Below are positions 18,124-27,362 of a stretch of DNA of 64,000 nucleotides, piece by piece; positions within the stretch are counted from its first letter, which is position 1, and the number at the start of each line of letters is the position of its first letter. The DNA is taken from the NCBI GenBank assembly GCA_963735005.1, contig CAVTJA010000013.1, forward strand, positions 18,132-82,131. The letters are read 5' to 3'. This stretch comes from WTKG01 sp963735005 (GTDB lineage: Bacteria; Actinomycetota; Actinomycetes; Actinomycetales; Demequinaceae). The position numbers were made by a program, and so were the translations under genes. Below the pieces are notes generated by a model. The model made no database searches. It was not told where the DNA came from and was given only the letters and a program-made list of their open reading frames with translations.

Positions 18124-19038
18124 ATGACCGTAATTGACATTCAGGACGTCACCAAGACGTTCGGCAGCGTCACCGCCCTCAAGGACCTCACAGTCGAAGT
18201 CCCCACGGGCATCGTCGGGCTGGTGGGCGCGAACGGCGCCGGCAAGTCCACTCTCATCAAGATCCTGCTAGGACTCCTCCCCGCGACCAGTGGCACCGCC
18301 ACCGTGCTCGGTTTCGACGCCGCGACCGAGGGCCTCAAGGTTCGCGAACTCGTGGGCTACATGCCGGAGTCCGAGTGCCTCCCGCTGGACATGTCGGGCA
18401 CCGAGTTCGTGGTGCACATGGCCCGCATGTCCGGCCTCCCCTACGTAGCCGCCCGCGAGCGCGCCGCCGACACGCTGCGCCACGTGGGCCTGTACGAGGA
18501 GCGCTACCGCCCCATCGGCGAGTACTCCACCGGCATGAAGCAGCGGGTCAAGCTGGCGCAGGCGCTCGTCCACGACCCCAAGCTGGTGCTGCTCGACGAG
18601 CCCACCAACGGCCTCGACCCCGCCGGCCGCGACGAGATGCTCGAACTCATCCAGCGCATCGGCACGGACTTCGGCATCTCCGTCGTAGTCACGTCCCACC
18701 TGTTGGGCGAGCTCGAGCGCATCGCGGAGCACATCGTCGCCATCGAGTACGGAACACTGCAGCGTTCGGCTCGCATAGCCGACGCCACGCGCCAGCTCGC
18801 GGACTTCGAAATCGAGGTGTCGGACAAGGGCGCGGCCGTCGCTGAGGCAATGCGCAAGGCGGGCCTGTCCGTCACAGATGGCAAGGACGCCAACACCTTC
18901 ATCCTCGCCACACCGCGACCCGAGCAGGTGGACGCCGCCGTCGCGACTGTCGCGGCCCACAAGGTTGGCCTGGTGCGGCTCCAGCGGGGGCGCCACCGCT
19001 TGGCGGAAATCTTCGACAAGGAAGGGGAAGCGGCATGA
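18124..19038 (+). CDS. ABC transporter ATP-binding protein (first of exporter operon)
   Basis: 304 residues. Walker A GANGAGKST, signature STGMKQRVKLAQAL, Walker B LVLLDEPTNGLDP, then the H-loop TSHLLGELE. The type is the CcmA/drug or antibiotic-exporting branch with a C-terminal extension. It energises the permease encoded next. TAGTGT lies 6 bases before the ATG with no Shine-Dalgarno sequence, so the operon is probably leaderless. The gene overlaps the next by four bases (ATGA). Substrate unknown. Confidence 0.9.
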   Translation: MTVIDIQDVTKTFGSVTALKDLTVEVPTGIVGLVGANGAGKSTLIKILLGLLPATSGTATVLGFDAATEGLKVRELVGYMPESECLPLDMSGTEFVVHMARMSGLPYVAARERAADTLRHVGLYEERYRPIGEYSTGMKQRVKLAQALVHDPKLVLLDEPTNGLDPAGRDEMLELIQRIGTDFGISVVVTSHLLGELERIAEHIVAIEYGTLQRSARIADATRQLADFEIEVSDKGAAVAEAMRKAGLSVTDGKDANTFILATPRPEQVDAAVATVAAHKVGLVRLQRGRHRLAEIFDKEGEAA

Positions 19039-19924
19039 CCGACACTCCCGCCGGTGCGATTCACGACATCGGCTTCCGCCGCTACGAGGGCCCGCGGTTG
19101 GGCCGGGGCTGGGTCTTTCGCTCGCTCATGATCGACACCATCCGGGGCTCGTTCGGCCTTGGTCGCGGCGCCAGCGCAAAAGTCATCCCCGTCGTCGTGC
19201 TGGTGTTCCTGAGCTTCCCCGCCGTGTTCTTCCTGGTCCAGCTGTTCCTCGTGCCGGACTTCACGGGCCAGGACCCACAAACGTACGCAGAATTCGCGGT
19301 GAGTGCGGGCTTCTTCTTCACCGTGTTCTTCGCGACGCGCGCGCCGATCGTGGTGTCCCGCGACATCCGCTCGCGCGTGCTTCCGCTGTACTTCTCCAGG
19401 CCGCTCGCCCGCGGCGATTACGTGTGGGCCCGCCTGCTGGGGCTCGCGGGTGCGGGCGCCATCGTGATCGGCATCCCCATGACGATCATGTTCATCGGCG
19501 CGTTGCTGAGCGACCTCGCCAAGTGGCCGCAGGTGCTCGACTACGTGCAGGGTGTCGGCCTGGTGGCGGTCATGTCCCTGGTGATCGCGGCGATCACGAT
19601 GCTGCTCGCGTCCCTCGCCTCGCAGCGCGGGTGGGGCACCGCCGTCATTGTGACGGCCTACGTGCTCGGCAATGGATTTAGCGAATTCACTTTCAATATC
19701 TTCGGCTTCAACGGCGGCGCGACGGAGCGTGCGTCCGCAGTGCGGCTGCTCGACCCGTACGACACCGTCGCCGCCTTCGCCGCCCGCTTCCTGGGAGCCG
19801 ACGTCGGCGCGAACGTGCTGCCCACCGGGGTCTTCGGCGCGGCGGTGAGCCTCGCCGGGCTCGCGCTGTTCCTTGCGCTTCCCATACTGCTCATCCATCT
19901 GCGCTACCGGAAGTTGGGGGCGAA

Positions 19925-19928
<4 letters not shown>
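19035..19928 (+). CDS. ABC transporter permease
   Basis: 297 residues, about six membrane helices, no ATPase motifs. The segment FATRAPIVVSRDIRSRVLPLYFSRPL is typical of ABC-2 type permeases, where a cytoplasmic re-entrant helix with Arg residues contacts the ATPase. It starts inside the end of the ATPase gene and its stop overlaps the start of the second ATPase gene, so all are translationally coupled. Confidence 0.85.
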
Positions 19929-20836
<908 letters not shown>

Positions 20837-20876
20837 ACCCCGCGATCGCGTGCCCCCTGACTGAAGGAGTAAACCG

Positions 20877-21605
20877 ATGAACCTGGTCGTGATGAGGCTC
20901 GCCGCCCGGGCGATCGTGGGCGGCTGGCGCGGCAAGTTGCTGTTGATCCTGCCGCTCCTCCTGTTCGCCATAGCGGGGCTCACTCGCTGGCAGGCGGGCG
21001 CAGACCCCGCCACAACCGCGAACATGATCAACTACTTGGCGCTTGGCCTTGGCACGCCGCTGACGTGCCTGCTGATCGGCACCGGGGCGATCGGCTCCGA
21101 GATTGCCGACGGTTCGATTGTGTACCTGCTCAGCAAGAACGTCCCGCGCCGCGTGATTGCGATTTCGAAGTTGCTCGTCGCGTACTCGGCCGCGTTCCTG
21201 TTCGCCGTAGTGCCCACTGGCATCGCGACCCTCATCGCTGGAGACAAGGACGGCCAGCTAGCGTCCGCCATGATCGTGGCATCAACCCTCGCGGTGCTCG
21301 GCTACGTGACACTGTTTTTCTTGCTGGCCATCGTGGCACGTAACGCCGTGGTGATCGGGCTGATGTACGCGCTGGTGTGGGAGACCACGCTTGGCACTGC
21401 GGTCCCAGGCGTGCGTAACCTCAGCATCCGCCAGTGGTCGCTGGCGTGGGCCGAAAAGATCCTGTCCGGCAACGCCACGCTGTGGGACGTGCAGTCCGAC
21501 GTCAAGCCGCTGGCCGGCGCTATCCTCCTGGCCGTGACCGTGATCGGCGCGGCGGCGCTCTCCGTCAGGGCCCTCAACCGGCTGCAGCCGCGCCCAACGG
21601 AATAG
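20877..21605 (+). CDS. ABC transporter permease (ABC-2 type)
   Basis: 242 residues, six membrane segments, including LLLILPLLLFAIAGL at the start and GAILLAVTVIGAAAL at the end. LLSKNVPRRVIAISKLLVAY is the ABC-2 coupling segment. The start is fixed by GAAGGAG. It follows the second ATPase by 40 bases and ends the operon before a strong hairpin. Confidence 0.85.
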   Translation: MNLVVMRLAARAIVGGWRGKLLLILPLLLFAIAGLTRWQAGADPATTANMINYLALGLGTPLTCLLIGTGAIGSEIADGSIVYLLSKNVPRRVIAISKLLVAYSAAFLFAVVPTGIATLIAGDKDGQLASAMIVASTLAVLGYVTLFFLLAIVARNAVVIGLMYALVWETTLGTAVPGVRNLSIRQWSLAWAEKILSGNATLWDVQSDVKPLAGAILLAVTVIGAAALSVRALNRLQPRPTE

Positions 21606-21646
21606 CCGCGTCGGGCGGAATGGCCGCCTGGGGCGACAGAGACAGC

Positions 21647-21680
21647 ACGAGGCGGGGCCCGCAAAGGCCCCGCCTCGTTT
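21647..21680 (+). terminator. Rho-independent terminator of the ABC operon
   Basis: A 13-bp perfect stem, 21647-21659 with 21666-21678, a six-base loop CGCAAA, and a short T-run (TTTCTCT) after it. It lies 40 bases past the last permease stop. Confidence 0.85.
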
Positions 21681-21773
21681 CTCTGTCCGGCCGCACCCAG
21701 AGGGGGGATAACGGGGACGGTCGGAACACTTTGAGGTTAACCCCGCACGCTCAGATTGGCGAGGGGTACCCCC

Positions 21774-22199
21774 CTACAGGAAAGCTCCAATGATCGCGCC
21801 TGCGAGCGCGAGCGCGAGCGTGTCGTGCGCGGTGTCGATAACGGTAGCGACCGGCTTGCGCGTCGCAAATCCGTCGTGGATCAGGTGTGCGCCGCCCCTG
21901 AACGCGAAGCCAACCACGGCACCGGTGATCGCAGCCGCACCCCACGTGTCAACGCCCAGCCCGACGAGCAGCATCGCCAGCACGAACAGGCCCAACAGGT
22001 TGCCCACGACGGTCCCGCCGAATGCGAACCCCATGTTCGCGCGCTTCATCTGGTCGTCGGTAAACCCGATAGCCCGCTGCCACGGCTTGTAGAAGCCCTT
22101 CGGCGAATACCAGAACCACCCGAACACGAACGTCGCGACGAAAGCGATGCCCACCCCTAACCAGGGGAACCCGTCAAAGGTCAGCCAGTCAAGATTCAT
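21774..22199 (-). CDS. DUF1761 family membrane protein
   Basis: 141 residues, four membrane helices, matching DUF1761 by the opening WLGVGIAFVATFVFGWFWYSP and the loop GFTDDQMKRANM. The C-terminal part AHDTLALALAGAIIGAF is also typical. A GAGAGGG box lies about 10 bases before the ATG. The family has no established function. It stands alone between the ABC operon terminator and the SRPBCC gene, all on the minus strand. Confidence 0.8.
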   Translation of the reverse strand: MNLDWLTFDGFPWLGVGIAFVATFVFGWFWYSPKGFYKPWQRAIGFTDDQMKRANMGFAFGGTVVGNLLGLFVLAMLLVGLGVDTWGAAAITGAVVGFAFRGGAHLIHDGFATRKPVATVIDTAHDTLALALAGAIIGAFL

Positions 22200-22268
22200 G
22201 CGCCATGCCCTCTCGTGTGTGTGGGTCGGGCGCGGGGTGCCCCGCGCATCGTTGTGTGGCGGTCGCGG

Positions 22269-22721
22269 CTAGCGGAGCACGGCCGCGATGTCGCTGAGGT
22301 CGCCCTCAAGCACGCTCTTGGTGGCCTTGAGGCCCGCGTTCGAGAACACCGCGGAAAGCAACTTCTGGCCCGCGGACTGGTTGCCGGGCTGCGCGCTGAA
22401 GGTCGCCTCGAGCGTGGTGCCGAGCGAACTTGGCTTGCAGGCAAAGACGGTGGTGAAAACTGTGCCCTGCGCCTCGGATTTCACGACGGTCCTGAACGGC
22501 GGCTCCGTCTCCTCAACCCACATTTCCTCGGTGGTGAACTTGCCGAATACCTTGCGGGTCTCGAGCCAGCGCACGCCAGGGCCGTAACCCTCGCCGGACA
22601 CGCGTTCGATCTTCTCAACGCTTCCCAGCACCCGGGCGCTATTGTCCAGGTCTGTCAGCACGCGCCAGACCTGCTCGGGCTCGGCGATGATCTCTCTCGT
22701 CACCGTCACGGAATTTGCCAT
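22269..22721 (-). CDS. SRPBCC (START-like) family protein
   Basis: 150 residues with the helix-grip pattern: VTREIIAEPEQVWRVLTDLDNSARVLG at the start, KIERVSGEGYGPGVRWLETR in the middle and a C-terminal helix (AGLKATKSVLEGDLSDI). Such proteins bind hydrophobic ligands; the ligand here is unknown. ATG at 22721 is chosen over the in-frame start at 22763 because GAGGAGAAG precedes it. Divergent from the cysteine operon. Confidence 0.8.
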   Translation of the reverse strand: MANSVTVTREIIAEPEQVWRVLTDLDNSARVLGSVEKIERVSGEGYGPGVRWLETRKVFGKFTTEEMWVEETEPPFRTVVKSEAQGTVFTTVFACKPSSLGTTLEATFSAQPGNQSAGQKLLSAVFSNAGLKATKSVLEGDLSDIAAVLR

Positions 22722-22824
22722 GGGCTTCTCCTCAGCCGACATCGTCGTCGGACAACCCACCAACTGTATCCGCGGCGCTGGTCATAGCGGAAGGGTGCAC
22801 ACGGGCGGCCTTCGCGGCGCCTTG

Positions 22825-22854
22825 TTGCCGTTCCGCAGCGGGGCGCGCTACCCT
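22825..22854 (+). promoter_or_regulatory. Candidate promoter of the cysteine operon leader
   Basis: TTGCCG (22825-22830) and TACCCT (22849-22854) with an 18-base spacer lie about 30 bases before the leader ORF start. The -10 fits the actinobacterial TANNNT rule; the -35 is weak. Confidence 0.4.
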
Positions 22855-22884
22855 GAACCCAGCCAAGCACCAGAAAGGCAGGGA

Positions 22885-23004
22885 ATGAGCACCTCCACGC
22901 TCCGCGTCGCAACCGCGACCGTGTCCTCCCCTGCGTCCGCTTCGGCCTGCATGTGCTCGTACATGTGCGCTACTTGCTGCACCTGCGCTGCCTGCTGTCT
23001 GTAG
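22885..23004 (+). CDS. Cysteine-rich leader peptide upstream of cysK
   Basis: A 39-codon ORF preceded by AAGGCAGGG, about 5 bases before the ATG. The first 21 residues contain no Cys and are rich in Ser, Thr and Ala. The last 18 contain eight Cys (positions 22, 24, 28, 31, 32, 34, 37, 38), seven TGC and one TGT codon. It stops 135 bases before cysK on the same strand, and a 10-bp hairpin begins at the last base of its stop codon. Poly-cysteine short ORFs that sense cysteine supply are known from mycobacteria, where they attenuate downstream sulfur genes. The same role here is inferred: a shortage of Cys-tRNA would stall ribosomes on the run and change folding or translation downstream. The peptide itself may have no function. 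Confidence 0.8.
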   Translation: MSTSTLRVATATVSSPASASACMCSYMCATCCTCAACCL

Positions 23005-23056
23005 AGCGCTGGCACCCGCCCCCGGCCACGGCCGTGGCATGCCGACGCCAGCGCTC
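23004..23056 (+). promoter_or_regulatory. Hairpin directly after the cysteine leader stop
   Basis: GAGCGCTGGC (23004-23013) pairs perfectly with GCCAGCGCTC (23047-23056). The loop contains a second palindrome CCACGGCCGTGG (23026-23037). The outer arm touches the last base of the leader stop, so a ribosome on the final Cys codons would cover it. No T-run follows; action on Rho access or on translation is as likely as intrinsic termination. Confidence 0.65.
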
Positions 23057-23082
23057 GCCCCGGTATCCACACAGATACACCC

Positions 23083-23100
23083 CTGCTCCTCATGGAGCAG
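23083..23100 (+). promoter_or_regulatory. Second hairpin in the cysK leader
   Basis: CTGCTCC (23083-23089) pairs with GGAGCAG (23094-23100) around loop TCAT. The 3-prime arm contains GGAG but is not used by an ORF of its own that I trust. It lies 40 bases before the cysK start and does not cover the cysK binding site AAGGAA. Confidence 0.5.
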
Positions 23101-23139
23101 CTTGTCCACTCACCGCAACCACCACGCAAGGAAAATCTG

Positions 23140-24075
23140 ATGGCTAAGATCTACAACTCGGTCAGCGACCTGATCGGCAACACCCCTCTCGTCAGGCTCA
23201 ACAAGCTCACCGAGGGCGTCGACGCGACGATCCTCGGCAAGCTCGAGTTTTACAACCCCGCGAACTCCGTCAAGGATCGCCTGGGCCTCGGCATCATCAA
23301 CGCGGCCGAGAAGTCCGGCGAGCTGAAGCCGGGCGGCACCATTGTCGAGGCGACGTCCGGCAACACCGGCATCGCGCTCGCGATGCTGGGCGCCGAGCGC
23401 GGCTACAACGTGGTGCTCGCGATGCCCGAGACGATGTCCAAGGAGCGCCGCGCTCTGCTGCGCGCGTTCGGCGCGGAGCTGATCCTCACGCCTGGGCCAG
23501 CGGGCATGAAGGGCGCCGTCGAGGCCGCGGAGGCGCTCGCCGCGGAGCGTCCCGGATCGGTGCTCGCGCGCCAGTTCGCGAACGAGGCAAACCCCGAGAT
23601 TCACCGCCAGACCACGGCCAAGGAGATCTGGGCGGACACTGACGGCAAGGTGGACATCTTCATTGCCGGCATCGGCACCGGCGGCACCATCACGGGCGTC
23701 GGCGAGGTCCTGAAGGCACACAACAAGGACATCCAGGTGATCGGCGTCGAGCCCGCCGAGGCCCCGATCCTCAACGGCGGCGAGCCCGGCCCGCACAAGA
23801 TCCAGGGCATCGGCCCGAACTTCATCCCGGAGATCCTCAACACCGAGATCTACGACGAGATCTTCGACGTCGACGCCGAGACCGCCATCGCGACCGCCCG
23901 CGCGGCCGCCCGCCAGGAAGGCCTTCTGGTGGGCATCTCCTCCGGCGCGGCGATCCACGCCGCCATCGAGGTGGGCAAGCGCCCGGAGAACAAGGGCAAG
24001 ACGATCGTCGCGATCATCCCGTCGTTCGGCGAGCGCTACCTGTCCTCGGTCCTGTATTCGGACCTGATGGATTAG
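23140..24075 (+). CDS. cysK: Cysteine synthase A (O-acetylserine sulfhydrylase)
   Basis: PLP enzyme that makes cysteine from O-acetylserine and sulfide. 311 residues; the Schiff-base lysine is Lys45 in NSVKDR, the substrate loop TSGNTGIAL follows, and the phosphate-binding GTGGTITGVG is intact. The start at 23140 with AAGGAA before it gives the family N-terminus AKIYNSVSDLIGNTPLV; an upstream in-frame ATG at 23092 lies in the second leader hairpin and is rejected. It forms an operon with cysE, and the poly-Cys leader ORF upstream suggests control by cysteine supply. Confidence 0.97.
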   Translation: MAKIYNSVSDLIGNTPLVRLNKLTEGVDATILGKLEFYNPANSVKDRLGLGIINAAEKSGELKPGGTIVEATSGNTGIALAMLGAERGYNVVLAMPETMSKERRALLRAFGAELILTPGPAGMKGAVEAAEALAAERPGSVLARQFANEANPEIHRQTTAKEIWADTDGKVDIFIAGIGTGGTITGVGEVLKAHNKDIQVIGVEPAEAPILNGGEPGPHKIQGIGPNFIPEILNTEIYDEIFDVDAETAIATARAAARQEGLLVGISSGAAIHAAIEVGKRPENKGKTIVAIIPSFGERYLSSVLYSDLMD

Positions 24076-24117
24076 TTCGACCCTCGTCAACGTTCCACAC
24101 AATAACCAAGGAGTGAC

Positions 24118-24783
24118 ATGGCTGAACGAGTAGGAGTGCTGAAGCGGATCCGCGAGGACGTCCGCGCAGCGCACGAGCGCGACCCTGCGGCGCGATCGAC
24201 GTTCATCATCGTGGCCTCCTACCAGGGCGTCCACGCGGTGTGGTATCACCGCGTGGCGCACTGGTTGTGGGCGCACAAGTTGACGTGGCCCGCCCGCTTG
24301 CTGAGCCAACACGCGCGCATGCAGACCGGCATCGAGATCCACCCCGGCGCCACTCTTGGCCGCCGCGTCTTCATTGACCACGGCATGGGCGTCGTGATCG
24401 GCGAGACGGCGGTCGTGGGCAATGACGTGCTGATCTTCCACGGCGTCACCCTTGGAGGGACCACCATGTCGCCCGGCAAGCGCCACCCGTCCGTCGGCGA
24501 CCGCGTGGTCATCGGCGCGGGCGCCAAGGTGCTGGGGCCCGTGCGCGTCGGCAACGACGCCCGCGTGGGCGCCAACGCCGTCGTCGTCAAGGACGTGCCG
24601 GAGGGTGCGACTGCCGTGGGCGTGCCCGCCGTGGTGCGCGAGCACCCCAAGCCCGTCGAGGCCGGAACCGCGGCGTCCTCCGTGGACTCGGGCGACTCGC
24701 ACAAGCACCCCACGCGTACGGACGCCGATGCTGTGCCGAGCGCGCCGCTCGAAGACCGCGAGCCCGCGATGTACTACATCTAG
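24118..24783 (+). CDS. cysE: Serine O-acetyltransferase
   Basis: Left-handed beta-helix acetyltransferase that makes O-acetylserine from serine and acetyl-CoA, supplying CysK. 221 residues. The hexapeptide region runs from IHPGATLG to ARVGANAVV, with the catalytic segment FIDHGMGVVIGETAVVG and loop GVTLGGT. After the helix is an unusually long Ser/Asp-rich tail of about 45 residues, ending YYI. The terminal isoleucine of CysE is the residue known to dock in the CysK active site to form the cysteine synthase complex, and it is kept here. AAGGAG precedes the ATG; 42 bases separate it from cysK. Confidence 0.96.
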   Translation: MAERVGVLKRIREDVRAAHERDPAARSTFIIVASYQGVHAVWYHRVAHWLWAHKLTWPARLLSQHARMQTGIEIHPGATLGRRVFIDHGMGVVIGETAVVGNDVLIFHGVTLGGTTMSPGKRHPSVGDRVVIGAGAKVLGPVRVGNDARVGANAVVVKDVPEGATAVGVPAVVREHPKPVEAGTAASSVDSGDSHKHPTRTDADAVPSAPLEDREPAMYYI

Positions 24784-24854
24784 GCCGCCTTGCACCGGCT
24801 CCAGAATTCGCAAACCGGCGGAATTCCACCGACGCGCGTACTGTTGTAGGGACC

Positions 24855-25448
24855 ATGGACACGCACAGCGACCAGGCTGCCCACCGCGACGCCCTCCCCG
24901 GTCGGGACCCGCGGCGTACGCCCGTGGACGGCCTGGTCGGCTTTCCCGGTGAGGCGACGGCGCCAGAAGACGCGTGCATCACGTCGCCCGCAGGGGCCGA
25001 CCACGCGCCGTCGGACCCCGAGCTTGCGCAGCTCTTGGCGCGCACGCGCACCGTCGCGGTCGTGGGAATGTCGCCCAACCCGCAGCGCACGTCGCACGGC
25101 GTGGCGGAGTGGCTCCACGAGAACGCGCACTTCCAGATGTTCTTTGTGAACCCCGTAGCGAAGGGCGAGACCGCGCTTGGCCAGCAGTTCTACTCGTCTC
25201 TGTCCGAGCTCCCCACGGTTCCGGACCTCGTGGACGTGTTCCGGCGGCCCGAGCTGGTGCCGCCCGTGGCGCAAGAGTCAGTCGAGATCGGCGCAGAGAC
25301 CCTGTGGATGCAACTTGGCATCGTCAACGACGACGCCGCGCGCACCGCGCGCGAGGCGGGGCTCGACGTCATCCAGAACCGTTGCCTCAAGGTCGAATAC
25401 CGGCGCCTGCGCGAGCAAATCATCGCGCTGCGATCCGGCGCCCGCTAG
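24855..25448 (+). CDS. CoA-binding (Rossmann) domain protein
   Basis: 197 residues. After a 50-residue polar head, LLARTRTVAVVGMSPNPQRTSHGVAEWL begins the CoA-binding fold found in YccU-like proteins and the succinyl-CoA ligase alpha subunit; FVNPVAKGE, DLVDVFRRPE and WMQLGIVND are the family blocks. The C-terminus CLKVEYRRL is also typical. The catalytic partner of ligases is absent, so it probably binds CoA or a nucleotide in a regulatory role. TACTGT lies 10 bases before the ATG, suggesting a very short 5-prime leader. Confidence 0.85.
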   Translation: MDTHSDQAAHRDALPGRDPRRTPVDGLVGFPGEATAPEDACITSPAGADHAPSDPELAQLLARTRTVAVVGMSPNPQRTSHGVAEWLHENAHFQMFFVNPVAKGETALGQQFYSSLSELPTVPDLVDVFRRPELVPPVAQESVEIGAETLWMQLGIVNDDAARTAREAGLDVIQNRCLKVEYRRLREQIIALRSGAR

Positions 25449-25535
25449 TCGCCGTCGCGGGTCTGCTCGCGCATTGTGACCACACCGTAATCCCGCACTG
25501 TGGCGCACCCACGCGCAATCCACCAAGATCGATTC

Positions 25536-26795
25536 ATGACAGTGCCGTCCGGATACCGCCTTGTCGACATTCACAAGGACCGAGTCGTCGAGCTACTTGA
25601 CGTCGACTCGTGGGCGTTCGCCTTTAGCCTGCGTGACAGCGACATCGCTCCTGTCGCGGAGTCCTTCCAGTGGGACCGCGCGCGCGGGGTGGAGATCGCG
25701 GACGCCAACCGCGGGACGCTAGGTCAGATCGTTGCGACGCGCACGTCGTTTCCGTGGCAAATGCGACTTCCTGGCGGCCCAGCGCTCAAGACCTCGGGAC
25801 TGACGTGGGTAGGAGTGCATCAGGGTCACCGGCGGCGTGGACTGCTGTCCGCGATGATCGGGGAACACTTCGCCCGCTCGCTTGCGCGCGGTGAGGCGGT
25901 CTCAACATTGTTCGCGGCGGAGACCGAGATCTACCAGCGCTTCGGCTATGGCTTGGCCTCTCACGATCTGCGAATGACCCTGGGCCGGGGGACGAAATTG
26001 CGCCCGCTCGCTGGCGCGGAGGCACTGCACGTGGAGCTCGACACCGCGGACCGCGAGCGTCACGGGCAAGTCCTTGCCGACTTTCAGCGCACCTTGATGC
26101 GCCCTGGCACCAACCTCAACCTTGAGCCAATTCTCAGGCCGTTATTCGAGGACCCCATCGAAGCCCGCGACGGTGCGGAGCCGCAACGCGTAGCGATCGT
26201 GCGCGACGGTGGCACGGTCGTGGCGTATGCGCTCTTCAGGCGAAAACTTGACTGGGGAGATTCGGGGCCCGACGGCAAAACTCGCATCGCCGTCTACGCC
26301 GCCGCGACTGCCGCCGCCTCGCACCGCTTATGGTCGGTACTCACCGATCTAGACCTCATGACCAAGACCGAGGCGTGGCTGATGCCAGTCGATGACCCGC
26401 TGCTGCACCAGTTGTCGGACATGCGCGGCGTGCAAGCGAAGCTGAAGGACGGCGTCTGGGTGCGCATCCTCGACATCAAGGCAGCTCTCGAGGCGCGCGG
26501 GTACGCGGCGGACGCCGATCTGGTGATTCAGGTGACTGACGGGCGCCTTCCCGCGAACGGTGGCCTCTGGCGAGTGGCCATCTCAGGCGGCGAGGCCGCC
26601 GTGTCGCGGTCCGACGCCGCGCAGCCCGATCTCTCGCTCGCCGTGCAGGAGTTGGGTGCGGCCTACTTGGGTGGAATGTCTCTGGTCGCGATGCTGCGCG
26701 CCGGCTTGATCGAGGAACACACGGAAGGCGCGGCGTCCGTACTCAGTCGGGCGATGCTGAGCGACATGGCGCCGACCAGCAACTTCATGTTCTAG
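25536..26795 (+). CDS. GNAT family N-acetyltransferase, Eis-like
   Basis: 419 residues with the three-part Eis layout: N-terminal GNAT domain with acetyl-CoA loop VGVHQGHRRRGLLSAM, a second GNAT-like fold, and a C-terminal sterol-carrier-like domain (LVIQVTDGRLPANGG). The family uses the C-terminal carboxylate as a general base; here the protein ends NFMF. Eis proteins acetylate amines such as aminoglycosides or lysines; the substrate here is not known. The stop shares CTAG with the convergent rpiB stop. A paralogue lies at 27363. The ATG at 25536 is chosen by homology; no strong ribosome binding site is seen. Confidence 0.85.
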   Translation: MTVPSGYRLVDIHKDRVVELLDVDSWAFAFSLRDSDIAPVAESFQWDRARGVEIADANRGTLGQIVATRTSFPWQMRLPGGPALKTSGLTWVGVHQGHRRRGLLSAMIGEHFARSLARGEAVSTLFAAETEIYQRFGYGLASHDLRMTLGRGTKLRPLAGAEALHVELDTADRERHGQVLADFQRTLMRPGTNLNLEPILRPLFEDPIEARDGAEPQRVAIVRDGGTVVAYALFRRKLDWGDSGPDGKTRIAVYAAATAAASHRLWSVLTDLDLMTKTEAWLMPVDDPLLHQLSDMRGVQAKLKDGVWVRILDIKAALEARGYAADADLVIQVTDGRLPANGGLWRVAISGGEAAVSRSDAAQPDLSLAVQELGAAYLGGMSLVAMLRAGLIEEHTEGAASVLSRAMLSDMAPTSNFMF

Positions 26796-27247
26796 CCGAT
26801 ACCGCGAGTCTCGTAGTCGACAAGCTGCTGAATCCGGCGCGCGTGGCGCTCATCCCCGCTGAAGGGCTCGTCAAGGAACGCCTCAATGATCTTGATCGAC
26901 TCCTCGAGCGCGTGCTGGCGCCAACCCACGGAAATCACATTCGCGTTGTTATGTGCGCGCGCGAGCCGAGCCGTCTCTTCGTTCCACGCCAGCGCGGCGC
27001 GAATCCCTGCCACCTTGTTGGCGGCGATCTGCTCGCCGTTCCCGGAGCCGCCAAGCACGATGCCAAGCGAGCCCTCGTCCGCGACGACGGCCTCGCCGGC
27101 GGCGAAGCAGAACGCCGGGTAGTCGTCGAGCGGGTCATACTCAAACGCGCCGTGATCGGTGACGTCGTGACCCTCGTTGCCAAGCCGCTCGATGAGCAGC
27201 TGCTTGAGCTCGAAGCCAGCGTGGTCCGCGGCGATGTGGATGCGCAT
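26792..27247 (-). CDS. rpiB: Ribose-5-phosphate isomerase B
   Basis: 151 residues. It interconverts ribulose-5-phosphate and ribose-5-phosphate in the pentose phosphate pathway. The phosphate-binding HAADHAGFELK-type start, the loop GGSGNGEQIAANKVAGIRAA and the C-terminal region ISVGWRQHALEES match RpiB. The loop GNGEQ has Glu where many RpiB enzymes have Cys, the mycobacterial type. The start at 27247 (ATG) gives IHIAADHAG; CACAAT lies 7 bases upstream and no Shine-Dalgarno sequence is visible, so leaderless expression is possible. Confidence 0.95.
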   Translation of the reverse strand: MRIHIAADHAGFELKQLLIERLGNEGHDVTDHGAFEYDPLDDYPAFCFAAGEAVVADEGSLGIVLGGSGNGEQIAANKVAGIRAALAWNEETARLARAHNNANVISVGWRQHALEESIKIIEAFLDEPFSGDERHARRIQQLVDYETRGIG

Positions 27248-27362
27248 GGTGTCCATTGTGCCAGGCCGGGCAAGGGCCCACGGCACCCGCCGCCGCAGCC
27301 CCGCTCGCGGCGTCTGCCGGGCCGGATTGGGGTTTCGCGGAAAATGCTGACACCCTAAACGT

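Noticed and set aside
23110..24813. 567-codon minus-strand frame across cysK and cysE
   Set aside because: Shadow of two certain genes; composition is repetitive Asp/His/Val/Ala as produced by the complementary strand of high-GC coding DNA.
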